The notes under the pieces: generated by a model
Seen by the model: only the letters and a program-made list of their open reading frames with translations
Told to the model about the DNA's origin: nothing
Database searches by the model: none
Part shown: positions 43,905 to 53,270 of the stretch, piece by piece
Layout: each line of letters begins with the position of its first letter
How positions within the stretch are numbered: the first letter of the stretch is position 1
Made by a program: the position numbers and the translations under genes
NCBI RefSeq assembly: GCF_003610895.1
Contig: NZ_MCAS01000021.1
Coordinates: 47,230 to 111,229, forward strand
From: Paraburkholderia fungorum
GTDB lineage: Bacteria; Pseudomonadota; Gammaproteobacteria; Burkholderiales; Burkholderiaceae
Direction of reading: 5' to 3'
Length of the DNA: 64,000 nt

Positions 43905-44345
43905 ATGCGCCCAGCCACCATGCCCGTGCCGCAAAAACGCGCCGCCGCTTTCGGCGCCACCGCCACCCTGCTCGCGCTGATCGTCTTGTCCGTCGCCTGG
44001 GAATGGTGGCTCGCGCCCCTGCGTCCCGGCGGCTCGGCACTCGTGCTCAAAGCCGTACCGCTCCTGCTCGCCCTGCCCGGCGTATGGCGGCACCGGCTTT
44101 ACACGTTGCAATGGGCGTCGATGTTGATTCTGCTGTATTTCGCCGAAGGCATTGTGCGCGGCTGGAGCGACCACGGCCTGAGCGCCCGCCTCGGCTGGCT
44201 CGAAACCGCCCTCTCGCTGGCTTTCTTTGTCTGCACACTCGCGTATGTCGCGCCGTTCAAGCGCGCTGCAAAACGGGCAGCGCGGCAAACCGCAATGGCA
44301 AACGCACCGCAGAACGCTGAACAGGCCGGGGACAGCACGCGATGA
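43905..44345 (+). CDS. DUF2069 membrane protein
   Basis: 146 aa from ATG 43905 (MRPATMPVPQKR), with AAGGA at 8-nt spacing. A GTG at 43779 overlapping the wrbA stop would add 42 Asn/Ser/Ala-rich residues encoded across a 14-bp hairpin, and is less likely. There are four hydrophobic segments: LLALIVLSVAWEWWLAPLR, VLKAVPLLLALPGVW, WASMLILLYFAEGI and LSLAFFVCTLAYVAPF. The family has no assigned function; it is commonly found beside wrbA. Confidence 0.85.
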   Translation: MRPATMPVPQKRAAAFGATATLLALIVLSVAWEWWLAPLRPGGSALVLKAVPLLLALPGVWRHRLYTLQWASMLILLYFAEGIVRGWSDHGLSARLGWLETALSLAFFVCTLAYVAPFKRAAKRAARQTAMANAPQNAEQAGDSTR

Positions 44346-44407
44346 GAACAGCACGTCTCGCGTCACCGCCCGCGTAACCGATCCGCCGAACACCCTGACC
44401 GACCAAT

Positions 44408-45826
44408 ATGACCCAAGCCGCTTTCCTCACTGCCTGCCGCGACGCCATCGGCGCGTCCCAGGTGCTGACCGATCCGCACGACACCGCCCCCTACCTCACC
44501 GACTGGCGCCGCCGTTACACCGGCGCGGCCTGCGCGGTGCTCTGTCCGGCCACCCCTGACGAAGTCGCCGCGCTCGTCAAACTCGCCGTCGAGCATCGCA
44601 TCGCGCTGGTGCCGCAAGGCGGCAACACCGGTCTGGCCGGTGGCGCCACGCCGGATGCAAGCGGCGCGCAAGCGGTCATCAGTCTGCGGCGCCTGAACCG
44701 TGTGCGCGACATCGATCCGCACAACAACACGATCACCGTCGAAGCGGGCGTCATTCTCGCCGAGGTGCAGAAGCACGCCGACGAGGCCGGCCGCCTGTTC
44801 CCCCTCAGCCTCGCGGCCGAGGGCAGTTGCACGATCGGCGGCAATCTCGCCACCAATGCCGGCGGCACCGGCGTACTGCGCTACGGCAACACGCGCGAAC
44901 TCTGTCTCGGCCTCGAAGTCGTCACGCCGCAAGGCGAACTCTGGGACGGCCTGCGCGGACTGCGCAAGGACAACACCGGCTACGACCTGCGCGATCTGTT
45001 CATCGGCGCGGAAGGCACGCTTGGCATCATCACCGCCGCCGTGCTCAAGCTGCATCCGCAACCGGCCGCGCGCGTCACGGCGCTCGCCGCGCTCGCGTCG
45101 CCGCATGCGGCGCTCGATTTCCTGTCGCTCACGCAACGTGTCGCGGGGCCGCTTCTGACCGGCTTCGAATTGATGTCGGATTTCTGCCTGCGGCTGGTGG
45201 GCCGGCATTTCGAACAGATGCGCTATCCGTTTGCCGAAGCGCATGCTCAGGTCGTACTGCTGGAACTGTCGGACAGCGAGAACGAGGCGCACGCACGCGC
45301 CCTGTTCGAGCGCCTGATGGAAACCGCGCTCGAAGAAGGTCTGGTCGAAGACGCGGTGGTCGCGGAAAACCTCGCGCAGTCGCGGGCATTCTGGAATCTG
45401 CGCGAACACATCCCGCTCGCCCAGGCTGAGGAAGGCCTGAACATCAAGCACGATATCGCCGTGCCGATTTCGCGCATTGGCCATTTCATCGAGGAAACCG
45501 ACGCGGCAATCGCGCAGGCCGTGCCCGGTGTGCGAATGGTCACGTTCGGCCATCTCGGCGACGGCAACCTGCACTACAACGTCCAAGCGCCCGAAGGCGT
45601 GGACGCGAAGGCGTTCCTCAAGACGTGGCAAGGTCCGATCAATCAGCTCGTCTACGACAGCGTGCATCGGCATCGTGGCAGCATCAGCGCGGAACACGGC
45701 CTCGGCCAGCTGAAGATCGACGAGGCAATGCACTACAAACAGGACGTCGAGGTGCAATTGATGCGCGCCGTCAAACATGCGCTCGATCCGTTGAACCTGA
45801 TGAACCCGGGCAAGGTGCTACGCTAG
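44408..45826 (+). CDS. GlcD-type FAD-linked D-2-hydroxyacid dehydrogenase
   Basis: 472 aa. The FAD-binding-4 domain has VPQGGNTGLAGGATPDASGA, AEGSCTIGGNLATNAGGTGV and IGAEGTLGIIT. The C-terminal FAD-oxidase domain has metal-site motifs GHLGDGNLHYN and SAEHGLGQLK. It is most like D-2-hydroxyglutarate dehydrogenases; D-lactate dehydrogenase or glycolate oxidase subunit are alternatives. The neighbours give no decisive hint. Confidence 0.9.
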   Translation: MTQAAFLTACRDAIGASQVLTDPHDTAPYLTDWRRRYTGAACAVLCPATPDEVAALVKLAVEHRIALVPQGGNTGLAGGATPDASGAQAVISLRRLNRVRDIDPHNNTITVEAGVILAEVQKHADEAGRLFPLSLAAEGSCTIGGNLATNAGGTGVLRYGNTRELCLGLEVVTPQGELWDGLRGLRKDNTGYDLRDLFIGAEGTLGIITAAVLKLHPQPAARVTALAALASPHAALDFLSLTQRVAGPLLTGFELMSDFCLRLVGRHFEQMRYPFAEAHAQVVLLELSDSENEAHARALFERLMETALEEGLVEDAVVAENLAQSRAFWNLREHIPLAQAEEGLNIKHDIAVPISRIGHFIEETDAAIAQAVPGVRMVTFGHLGDGNLHYNVQAPEGVDAKAFLKTWQGPINQLVYDSVHRHRGSISAEHGLGQLKIDEAMHYKQDVEVQLMRAVKHALDPLNLMNPGKVLR

Positions 45827-45877
45827 GGTTTAAAGGCCGCGCCGTTTTGTGCGAGGCCCATTGCAGGAGTCGTCGTC

Positions 45878-46684
45878 GTGAAGATTCGAGTGCTGTCCGA
45901 TCTGCATCTGGAAAACGATGAGCCCGAGCTGATCCCGCATGCGCAGGCGGATCTGATCGTGCTGGCCGGCGACATCCATAATCACGCGGCCGGCCCGCGC
46001 TGGGCCGCGCAAACCTTCGACGGCGCCGTGCCGGTGGTCTACGTGCCCGGCAATCACGAGTACTACGACGGTGAATTCGGCGCGCTCGAAAGCGCCCTCT
46101 ACGACGCCGCCGCGCAAGTCGACAACGTGCATGTGCTGAACAATGCCGCGCTGGTCGACCCGCAAGGCCGCTGGCGCGTGCTCGGCACGACCTTGTGGAC
46201 CGACTTCACGTTATACGGCGCGGATCCTGACACGCTTGCCGACTGCATCGAGTCATCGCGCCGGGTGATGCTCGACTTCCGCGGCCTGATCCAGATGAAC
46301 TGGCCGCACGACACCCACGACTCGCCGCGCGACTTCACCCCGGAGGACTCCCTCGCGTTGCACGCGAAGGCGCGCGCCTGGCTCGAAAGCGAACTGGCGA
46401 AGCCGTTCGGGGGCAAGACGATCGTCGTTACGCATCACGCACCGCATCGGCTGAGTCTGGCCGAACGTTATGCAGAGGATCGCTCGTCGGCCGGATTCGT
46501 CAATCATTTGCCGCAGCTGGTGCGCTCCCCCGTCGCACTGTGGATTCATGGACACACGCATACACCGTTCGACTACACCGTGAACGGCACGCGCGTGGTG
46601 TGCAATCCGCGCGGCTATCTGGACCGGCGCACCCGTCAGCTGGAGAATCCGCAATTCGCGTGGGACAAGGTCGTCGAGATATAG
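45878..46684 (+). CDS. Calcineurin-like metallophosphoesterase
   Basis: 268 aa from GTG 45878, preceded by AGGAG. All five metal-site blocks are present: SDLHLEND, AGDIHNH, GNHEYYDG, VTHHAPH and GHTHTPFDY. It should cleave a phosphoester, probably on a nucleotide or phosphoprotein. The first block matches neither a cAMP phosphodiesterase nor a UDP-diacylglucosamine hydrolase closely enough for a name. Confidence 0.92.
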   Translation: MKIRVLSDLHLENDEPELIPHAQADLIVLAGDIHNHAAGPRWAAQTFDGAVPVVYVPGNHEYYDGEFGALESALYDAAAQVDNVHVLNNAALVDPQGRWRVLGTTLWTDFTLYGADPDTLADCIESSRRVMLDFRGLIQMNWPHDTHDSPRDFTPEDSLALHAKARAWLESELAKPFGGKTIVVTHHAPHRLSLAERYAEDRSSAGFVNHLPQLVRSPVALWIHGHTHTPFDYTVNGTRVVCNPRGYLDRRTRQLENPQFAWDKVVEI

Positions 46685-46810
46685 CGCCGGCTTGGGGCCG
46701 ATCGGGGTAGCGCGGCCACGCGCCACGCACTACGCTGGGGGTGTCGTCGGATCCGGGTTCGGGTTCGAGCCGGTCAAACCCGCCAGACCGGTGATCTCCG
46801 GAGGTCGCTC

Positions 46811-47530
46811 ATGTGTGGTCGAATCAGCCAGTACCGCGATCCGCATCTGTACACCCAGCAGCTTGGCCTCGCCGACCCGCTGATGCTGTTCGACGCCGCC
46901 GATCGGCGTCCCGGCTACAACCTCGCGCCAGGCACCCATCCGCTCACGATTTACCCGGACCAAACGCTGCGCGCGATTCACTGGGGTTATTGCCCGGCTT
47001 GGGCACGCGAGCAGCATCTGCCGCAGACGATCAACGCGCGCGCCGAAACCGCGCCGCACACGCGCTACTTCAAGGATTTGTGGAAAACCGGTCGGGTATT
47101 GGTGCCCGCGGACGGCTGGTTCGAATGGCGCATGGAAACGGCGCCAGGAACATCAAACGGGGATCACGCGGGAGACGCCGACGCAACGGTGCGCCAACCC
47201 TATTTCGTGCATCTGAAAAGCGACGCACCGATGTACCTCGCGGCCCTATCCAGCGTACACGGCACGGAACTTCAGACGGAGGGTATGGGACTGGTGATCG
47301 TGACGGCTACGGCCGACGCGGGTCTTGTCGACGTACACGGCCAACGCCCGCTGGCATTCGCGCCGGAAGCGGCGCGCCGCTGGCTCGACCCGGCGCTGCA
47401 ATCCGACGAACTCGAGCAACTCGTGCGCAGCGCCTGCCTGCCCGCCGCACGGTTTCGCTGGCACCGCGTGAGCCTCGAGGTGGACCGCACGCTCAACGAC
47501 GAGCCAGGCCTGATCGAGGCGCTGCTTTGA
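46811..47530 (+). CDS. SRAP-domain protein (YedK/HMCES type)
   Basis: 239 aa, with GGAGG 6 nt before the ATG. Cys2 directly follows Met1 (MCGRISQY), the nucleophile that forms a thiazolidine link with abasic sites in single-stranded DNA. Other active-site blocks are YNLAPG, INARAETA (Glu), GWFEW and VDVHGQRP (His). It protects abasic sites during replication. A Gly/Asp/Ala-rich insertion of about 20 residues lies after GWFEWRME. A 266-codon frame overlapping in +3 is a shadow. Confidence 0.92.
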   Translation: MCGRISQYRDPHLYTQQLGLADPLMLFDAADRRPGYNLAPGTHPLTIYPDQTLRAIHWGYCPAWAREQHLPQTINARAETAPHTRYFKDLWKTGRVLVPADGWFEWRMETAPGTSNGDHAGDADATVRQPYFVHLKSDAPMYLAALSSVHGTELQTEGMGLVIVTATADAGLVDVHGQRPLAFAPEAARRWLDPALQSDELEQLVRSACLPAARFRWHRVSLEVDRTLNDEPGLIEALL

Positions 47531-47566
47531 CCACGCGGTGCGCGGACCGAAACAGACCGAATAGCT

Positions 47567-47725
47567 TCAACGATCGCGCCGTTGCCCTTGCGAATCAGGA
47601 CGCTCGACCTTGACCGGCACCAGTTGCGGCTGCTGGTCGCGCAGGCGGCGCAGCAGATCGCGCGATGCGGCGATTCCAATCAGTCCCAGCATGACGGCCA
47701 CGCCGATCATCAGATGCGTATCCAT
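47567..47725 (-). CDS. Small membrane protein, 52 aa
   Basis: The frame begins ATG 47725, with GAGGAATTC directly before it (AGGA at good spacing), and ends TGA 47567. The N-terminal 22 residues are hydrophobic (THLMIGVAVMLGLIGIAAS), one membrane span, followed by a basic amphipathic stretch (RDLLRRLRDQQPQ) and a charged tail ending GQRRDR. It lies between the SRAP and LysR genes. The strong ribosome site and gene-like composition support it; no function can be given. Confidence 0.65.
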   Translation of the reverse strand: MDTHLMIGVAVMLGLIGIAASRDLLRRLRDQQPQLVPVKVERPDSQGQRRDR

Positions 47726-47966
47726 GAATTCCTCGTCCTAATTGTTGCGGATGTTGCGATTTGCCAAACGGCGGCTAATACGATGGCTAATTGAGCGCGT
47801 CCAGCTGAATGCGGCAGCGCGTGAAACCACACGTTAGCAAATCGACCGCGGCGCAGAAGTAAGGAAATGTTGCGGCGCGGCACTTATGTAACAGGCTATC
47901 ACGCCGCTAAGGCCTGCAACCGTCAAGCATCGTCAACCGCCCGAGTGGTGCCGCTTCAGTGCCGCT

Positions 47967-48905
47967 TCAGCTGCGCGCGAACTGGCGCAACTCTTCCTGA
48001 TCCACGGCCAGCGTGGCGGGCAGTTCGTCGCGCAGAAATTCGACCCAGGTGCGAATTTTCGCGTCCAGATACTGCCGGGACGGATACAGCGCATACAGAT
48101 TCATTTCCTGCGAGGTGTATTCCGGCAGCAACCACACCAGTTCGCCGCTGCGCAAACCGCTGATGGCCGAGTAGATCGGAATCAGTCCGATACCCATGCC
48201 ACTGGAGGCCGCGACCGCCATTGCCTCGGCGACATTCACCTGGAAGGTGGCCGCGCCCAGAGCGATCGTTTCCTCGCCGTTCGGGCCGTCAAAAGTCCAT
48301 TTGTCGATCGGAAACACGGGCGTGACCAGTTGCAGGCACGTGTGCTGTGCGAGGTCGGCGGGCGTTTGCGGCACGCCGTGCCGCTCCAGATAAGCCGGCG
48401 ACGCGCACGCAATGCTGAACGCACTGCCTAGCCGCTGCGACACCAGCCCCGAATCGGGCAAGCCGGTTGCCAGTGTCAGCGACACGTCGAAACCTTCGTC
48501 GAGCAGATCGGGCATGCGCTGCGCGAGCGTCAGTTCGATATGCACGTCCGGATAGCGCTCCTGATAGCGGCCCACGGCCGGCACCACGTAGTGCTGGCCG
48601 AAGCTGGTCATGGCGTGGACCTTGAGCTTGCCGGAGGGGCGCGCGTGGGCGTCGCTCGCCTCCGCTTCCGCCTGATCCACGTAGGCGAGAATCTGCTCGC
48701 AGCGCTGCAGATAGCGCTCGCCCGCCTCGGTCAGGGCAATACGGCGCGTGGTGCGGTTCAACAGACGCGTGCGCAAATGCGCTTCCAGATCGGAAACCGC
48801 GCGCGACGCGTACGCCGTCGTCGTGTTCAGGTGCTGCGCGGCACCCGTAAAACTGCCCGCTTCGACGACGCGGACAAATACGCGCATGTTTTGAAGCGTA
48901 TCCAT
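47967..48905 (-). CDS. LysR-family regulator of the divergent efflux operon
   Basis: 312 aa, with AGGAAAAGT before the ATG. The N-terminal helix-turn-helix (MRVFVRVVEAGSFTGAAQHL) and LysR substrate-binding domain (KLKVHAMTSFGQHYVVPAVG) are typical of the AaeR/CrgA-like subgroup. It lies divergent to an aaeBA-like operon with a 221-bp spacer, so it probably activates that operon in response to an aromatic acid or similar compound. The ligand is inferred only from context. Confidence 0.92.
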   Translation of the reverse strand: MDTLQNMRVFVRVVEAGSFTGAAQHLNTTTAYASRAVSDLEAHLRTRLLNRTTRRIALTEAGERYLQRCEQILAYVDQAEAEASDAHARPSGKLKVHAMTSFGQHYVVPAVGRYQERYPDVHIELTLAQRMPDLLDEGFDVSLTLATGLPDSGLVSQRLGSAFSIACASPAYLERHGVPQTPADLAQHTCLQLVTPVFPIDKWTFDGPNGEETIALGAATFQVNVAEAMAVAASSGMGIGLIPIYSAISGLRSGELVWLLPEYTSQEMNLYALYPSRQYLDAKIRTWVEFLRDELPATLAVDQEELRQFARS

Positions 48906-48956
48906 ACTTTTCCTGTCGATCCGGAGTTAGCGCTTCAGCACTTACTCCGATCCCAT

Positions 48957-48969
48957 GCAACATAGTTGC
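48957..48969. promoter_or_regulatory. Palindrome GCAAC-ATA-GTTGC with an adjacent direct repeat (candidate LysR site)
   Basis: A 5-bp inverted repeat with 3-bp centre, followed by a second ATAGTTGC copy 11 bp on. It is 51 bp before the lysR start and 160 bp before the efflux operon, where a LysR protein would usually bind. Binding is inferred. Confidence 0.4.
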
Positions 48970-49083
48970 AAGATAGTTGCTCGTGTTCGGCAGCGATTGT
49001 TACACGATTCGCAAAGGCGATTGTCTCATATTCCGTAAAAATGCCTTGCATCTTTACCGGTTATTCCCCAATCAATCAAAAAA

Positions 49084-49089
49084 TATAAT
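49084..49089 (+). promoter_or_regulatory. Probable -10 box (TATAAT) of the efflux operon
   Basis: Consensus TATAAT 38 bp before the GTG start, in an AT-rich stretch. The sequence 17 bp upstream (TTATTC) is a poor -35 match, consistent with an activator-dependent promoter. Confidence 0.5.
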
Positions 49090-49126
49090 GACGCACATGC
49101 TTCTATAGCCAATTTTGGAGGAAATC

Positions 49127-50845
49127 GTGCAGTCTCCGGTACAGAAAGGGATCGCCGCAGCCGCGGTTCTTACGATCCTATTAACAATCGCCGGCTGTGC
49201 AAGTACCGGAGGCATCGCCCCGCAAGACCACGGAATCGAGCCCGCCTCGCTCGACGCAGGCAACGCCATCCGGGCCGCCAACGCGGACGCCCAGTGGCCG
49301 GCCGCCGACTGGTGGCGCGCCTATAACGATCCGCAGCTCAATCAGTGGGTCGAAGCCGCACAGGTGGGCAATCCGAGTGTCGCGGTCGCTCAGGCGCGCG
49401 TGCGCGAAGCCGTGTCGATGGCGGGCGTCGCCCGTTCGGCGCTCTCTCCGCAGGTCAACGGCAGCCTGTCGATCCAGCGTCAGAAATGGGCCGACAACCT
49501 CTATTACGGCCCGGGGCCGCTCGCGGGCGAGCAGTCGTGGAACAACACCGGCACGCTGGGCCTGTCGTACAACCTGGACCTGTGGGGCAAGGACAAGAAC
49601 GCCGCCGAGCGCGCGCTCGACGCCGCCCATGCGAGCGCAGCGGATTTCCGTGCCGCCCAGCTCGAACTGGAAGGCAACGTGGTGCGCACCTACATCGAAC
49701 TGTCGATGAACTATGCACTACTCGACATTGCCAGATCGACGCTGCAGCAACAGCAGCAGATCGTCGATCTTGCGAACCGGCGTCTGAAAGGCGGCATCGG
49801 TACGCAGCTCGAAGTGAGCCAGGCCGAAACGCCGATGCCGGAGTACGAGCGCCAGATCGACGCGATCGAGGAGAAGATCGCCCTCGGCCGCAATCAGTTG
49901 GCCGCGCTGGCCGGCAAGGGCCCTGGCGCCGGCGACGCGATCCAGCGTCCGACACTCTCGCTCGACACCGCTCCCGCCGCCCTGCCGAGCGCCCTGCCCG
50001 CGGATCTGATCGGCCATCGGCCGGACGTGGTGGCGGCACGCTGGACGGTCGCGGCGCAAGCGCGCGGCATCGACGTCGCCAAGGCCAGCTTCTATCCGGA
50101 CATCAACCTGCTGGCGTCGATCGGCGGATATGCGGCAATGGGGCCGCTGTTCCAGTTCCTGAAAGACCCGTCGCATAGCTGGAGCGCGGGTCCGGCGCTG
50201 TCGCTGCCGATCTTCGACGGCGGGCGGCTGCGCTCGCAACTCGGCGCTGCGTCGGCTGGGTACGACGAGGCGGTCGACCGCTATAACCAATCGATTGTCG
50301 GTGCGCTGAAAGATATCTCCGATCAGGTGATCCGGATCCGTTCGCTCGCCACCCAGGCGCAAGACGCCGACCGCTCGGTCGCGGCGGCCCGCAAGAATTA
50401 CGACCTTGCACGCGAAGGTTATCGGCGTGGTTTGACCGACTATCTGAACGTGCTGGTCGCGCAAAGCCAGTTGCTGCGCGCGCAGGAAGGCGTCGCGAAG
50501 ATTCAGGCGGAGCGGCTGAATGCGCATGCGTCGCTGGTCACGGCGCTCGGCGGCGGACTCGACGAACCGGCCAACGCACCGCAAGCCAACGAAACCTTGC
50601 CGGCGCATGGAAAAGGCAAAGCAGCGTCCGATTCGAACACTGAGGCCAGGCCTTCGGACGCGCCGACGCAAACCCGCTCGACGAGCGCCACGGATAACAC
50701 CGCTGCCGCCACGGTATCGGTGCGAAGCCCTACCGCCTCGGCGGCAAAGGCATCGCGCGGGGCTGCCAAACGGGTGAGCGGAGCCGGCATAAGCGCCGCG
50801 GCCAGCGTATCTGGCCCGTCCACCAACGTGCCCGCGGCTGAGTAA
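49127..50845 (+). CDS. NodT-family outer-membrane efflux lipoprotein
   Basis: 572 aa from GTG 49127, with GGAGGA directly upstream. The signal peptide ends in the lipobox LTIAGC (Cys24). Two outer-membrane-efflux repeats follow: DWWRAYNDPQLNQWV, GVARSALSPQVNGSLSIQ (part), GLSYNLDLWGKDKNAAERAL (part); then FYPDINLLASIGGYAAMG and GPALSLPIFDGGRLRSQL. It forms the TolC-like exit duct. The last 85 or so residues are a low-complexity Ala/Thr/Ser tail in the periplasm, not needed for the fold. It is the first gene of the operon with the FUSC, DUF1656 and HlyD genes. Confidence 0.94.
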   Translation: MQSPVQKGIAAAAVLTILLTIAGCASTGGIAPQDHGIEPASLDAGNAIRAANADAQWPAADWWRAYNDPQLNQWVEAAQVGNPSVAVAQARVREAVSMAGVARSALSPQVNGSLSIQRQKWADNLYYGPGPLAGEQSWNNTGTLGLSYNLDLWGKDKNAAERALDAAHASAADFRAAQLELEGNVVRTYIELSMNYALLDIARSTLQQQQQIVDLANRRLKGGIGTQLEVSQAETPMPEYERQIDAIEEKIALGRNQLAALAGKGPGAGDAIQRPTLSLDTAPAALPSALPADLIGHRPDVVAARWTVAAQARGIDVAKASFYPDINLLASIGGYAAMGPLFQFLKDPSHSWSAGPALSLPIFDGGRLRSQLGAASAGYDEAVDRYNQSIVGALKDISDQVIRIRSLATQAQDADRSVAAARKNYDLAREGYRRGLTDYLNVLVAQSQLLRAQEGVAKIQAERLNAHASLVTALGGGLDEPANAPQANETLPAHGKGKAASDSNTEARPSDAPTQTRSTSATDNTAAATVSVRSPTASAAKASRGAAKRVSGAGISAAASVSGPSTNVPAAE

Positions 50846-50856
50846 GGAAGCCGGCC

Positions 50857-53067
50857 ATGTCAGCCTCCCCCTCTCCCGCCTCGCGCCCGACTTCGTTTGC
50901 CGCGCTCTACTCGGCTGCCGCCGACTGGGCGCGCACCGACGGCCTCACCTGGGTCTATCTGTTCAAAGCGCTCGCCGCCTGCTTTCTCGCACTCGGCATT
51001 GCGATGAAACTCGACCTGCCGCAACCGCGCACCGCCATGACCACCGTGTTCATCGTGATGCAGCCGCAAAGCGGGATGGTGTTCGCCAAAAGCTTCTACC
51101 GGATCTGCGGCACGCTGGTCGGCCTCGTCGTGATGCTGGCGTTGATCGGTCTGTTCGCACAGCAACCGGAATTGTTCATCGTCACGACCGCAATCTGGGT
51201 CGGCATCTGCACGGCGGGCGCCGCGCGCAATCGCAATTTCAAATCGTACGGCTTCGTGCTGGCCGGTTATACCGCCGCGCTGATCGGCATCCCCGCCTCG
51301 CAGCATCCGGACGGTGCGTTTCTAAGCGCGCTTACGCGGGTGGCCGAAGTGGTGGTCGGTATTCTCTGCGCGGGCGCGGTCAGTGGTCTCGTGTTTCCGC
51401 AATTCACCGGTTTGCAGATGCGTGGTACCGTGCGTGCGCGTTTCTCGGCGTTCGTCGAGTATGTGTCGGCCTCGCTGGCCGGCCGCAACGACCGCGCACA
51501 AATCGAGGCGACCAACGCGGGCTTCGTCGCCGACATCGTCGGTTTCGAAGCGGCGCGCAGCGTCGCCGTGTTCGAAGGCCCCGATTCGCGGATGCGCGGC
51601 GGCCGCCTCGCGCGTCTGAACAGCGAGTTCATGACCGCTTCGACACGCTTTCACGCGCTGCATCAACTGATGAACCGGCTGCGCGATGCGAATACGAGCG
51701 GGGCGGCCGTCGCCGTTGACGCGCTGGAGCCGTACTTCAAGGAAATCGCCCCCTTGCTCGCGAAGTCCGGCGAACCGGTGTTGAGCGCCGGCGACGCGGC
51801 CCACGCCGCCGCGCAACTCGACGCGTACAAGGCAGAACTGCCCAGGCGCGTACGCGCGACCCGCGCCGCGCTGGAAACGCAGCCGGACGCGCCGCTGCTC
51901 GACTTCGACACAGGCGCCGAACTGCTGTACCGCTTCATCGACGATCTGCACGCGTACGCGGCCACTTATGCGTCGCTTGCCGTCGACACGCATGAGCGCG
52001 AGCGCTGGATCGAGCGTTACGAGCCGAAGACGAACGCGATCGCCGCGAGCGTCGCCGGCCTGCGCGCGGCGATCGTCATGATCGTGCTCGGCGCATTCTG
52101 GATCGCCACCGCCTGGCCGAGCGGCTCGACCTTGACGCTGGATGCCGCAGCGGTGTGCGCGCTGGCGTCGTCGTCGCCGAATCCGAAACGCACCGCGTTC
52201 CAGATGGCCGGCGGCACGCTGGTCGCCTCGGTGATGGGCATGATCGCGGTGTACGGCGTGTATCCGCACATCGACGGTTTTCCGCTGCTGTGTGCCGCGC
52301 TCACGCCGTTTTTGCTGCTCGGCGTGTTCATGACGACACGCCCGGCGCTGGCCGGCTACGGCGTCGGCTACTGCATCTTCTTCTGCTTCCTCGCCGGCCC
52401 CGACAACCTGATTCATTACGACCCGAGCGGCACCATCAACGACGCGATTGCGCTGGTGCTGTCGATGCTGGTGTGCGCGGTTGCCTTTGCCGTGCTGCTG
52501 CCGCCTTCGACGCCCTGGCTGCGCAACCGCCTGCTGGTGGACCTGCGCCGCCAGGTCACGCTGGCGAGCCGGGCGGGCATGCGCCGGGTGCGTTCGCGCT
52601 TCGAGAGCGGCGCGCGCGATCTGATGTTCCAGATCAATGCCCTCGCGCAGAACGAACCCGAGCTCAAGCGCGACACCTTGCGCTGGCTCTTTTCGGTACT
52701 CGAAGTAGGCAACGCAATGATCGATCTGCGCCGCGAAGTGGCGGCGCTGCCCGCCGACGCGCGCTACGCGAAGTCGATGCCGTGGCGCGTCAACCTGCGT
52801 GCGATGCGCGATGCGCTGACCGCGCTGTTCGAGCGGCCGCGCGCGGACCGCTTCGACCGTGCGCTGTCCGCCACCGTCGACGCCATCGCCGCCGTTCAAC
52901 TGATGCTGGCCACTTTCACGCCGCCGCGTGAGGAGCGGCATCAGCTGCAACGCATTCTGAGTCAACTGCATTTCATTCGTACCGCGCTGCTCGATCCGCA
53001 ATCGCCGCTTGAACCGCTGGTGAGCGGTCGTGCCCACGCGTCAGAAGGAGTTCGTCATGCCACGTGA
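50857..53067 (+). CDS. AaeB/FUSC-family inner-membrane efflux protein
   Basis: 736 aa. Two hydrophobic blocks (about 30-185 and 400-560), each with several membrane spans, flank a soluble domain, the layout of AaeB and fusaric-acid-resistance proteins. Family segments include PRTAMTTVFIVMQPQSGMVF (part), RICGTLVGLVVML and ISLD-like WPSGSTLTLDAAAVCALASS (part). AAGGAAG precedes the ATG. It works with the HlyD protein and NodT duct to export aromatic carboxylic acids or similar weak acids. Its 3' end overlaps the next gene by 11 bp. Confidence 0.93.
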   Translation: MSASPSPASRPTSFAALYSAAADWARTDGLTWVYLFKALAACFLALGIAMKLDLPQPRTAMTTVFIVMQPQSGMVFAKSFYRICGTLVGLVVMLALIGLFAQQPELFIVTTAIWVGICTAGAARNRNFKSYGFVLAGYTAALIGIPASQHPDGAFLSALTRVAEVVVGILCAGAVSGLVFPQFTGLQMRGTVRARFSAFVEYVSASLAGRNDRAQIEATNAGFVADIVGFEAARSVAVFEGPDSRMRGGRLARLNSEFMTASTRFHALHQLMNRLRDANTSGAAVAVDALEPYFKEIAPLLAKSGEPVLSAGDAAHAAAQLDAYKAELPRRVRATRAALETQPDAPLLDFDTGAELLYRFIDDLHAYAATYASLAVDTHERERWIERYEPKTNAIAASVAGLRAAIVMIVLGAFWIATAWPSGSTLTLDAAAVCALASSSPNPKRTAFQMAGGTLVASVMGMIAVYGVYPHIDGFPLLCAALTPFLLLGVFMTTRPALAGYGVGYCIFFCFLAGPDNLIHYDPSGTINDAIALVLSMLVCAVAFAVLLPPSTPWLRNRLLVDLRRQVTLASRAGMRRVRSRFESGARDLMFQINALAQNEPELKRDTLRWLFSVLEVGNAMIDLRREVAALPADARYAKSMPWRVNLRAMRDALTALFERPRADRFDRALSATVDAIAAVQLMLATFTPPREERHQLQRILSQLHFIRTALLDPQSPLEPLVSGRAHASEGVRHAT

Positions 53068-53257
53068 TATCGCCGTTTTCGACGCCTACGTGCCGGCCAT
53101 TGTGCTGCTGTTCATCGCGGGCGCCGCGCTTACGTGGGTGTTGGACCGCGCGATTGCCTATACGGGCCTGTATCGCGTGGTATGGCACCCGTCCTTGTTC
53201 CGGGCCAGCTTGCTCGTGTGTGTGTGCGGCGTGCTGGGTCTCGCCGTTTATCGTTGA
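53057..53257 (+). CDS. DUF1656 small membrane protein (AaeX-like)
   Basis: 66 aa from ATG 53057, with AAGGAG at 6-nt spacing, overlapping the end of the FUSC gene. Two membrane spans (VPAIVLLFIAGAALTWVL and ASLLVCVCGVLGLAVY) flank the conserved YRVVWHPSLFR. This protein is a standard component of AaeXAB-type operons, of uncertain role. Confidence 0.93.
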   Translation: MPRDIAVFDAYVPAIVLLFIAGAALTWVLDRAIAYTGLYRVVWHPSLFRASLLVCVCGVLGLAVYR

Positions 53258-53270
53258 TCAGAGTCGAAAC

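Noticed and set aside
46813..47613. 266-codon frame overlapping the SRAP gene in another frame
   Set aside because: The SRAP frame carries all active-site motifs; the other is Arg/Ala-rich with no features.
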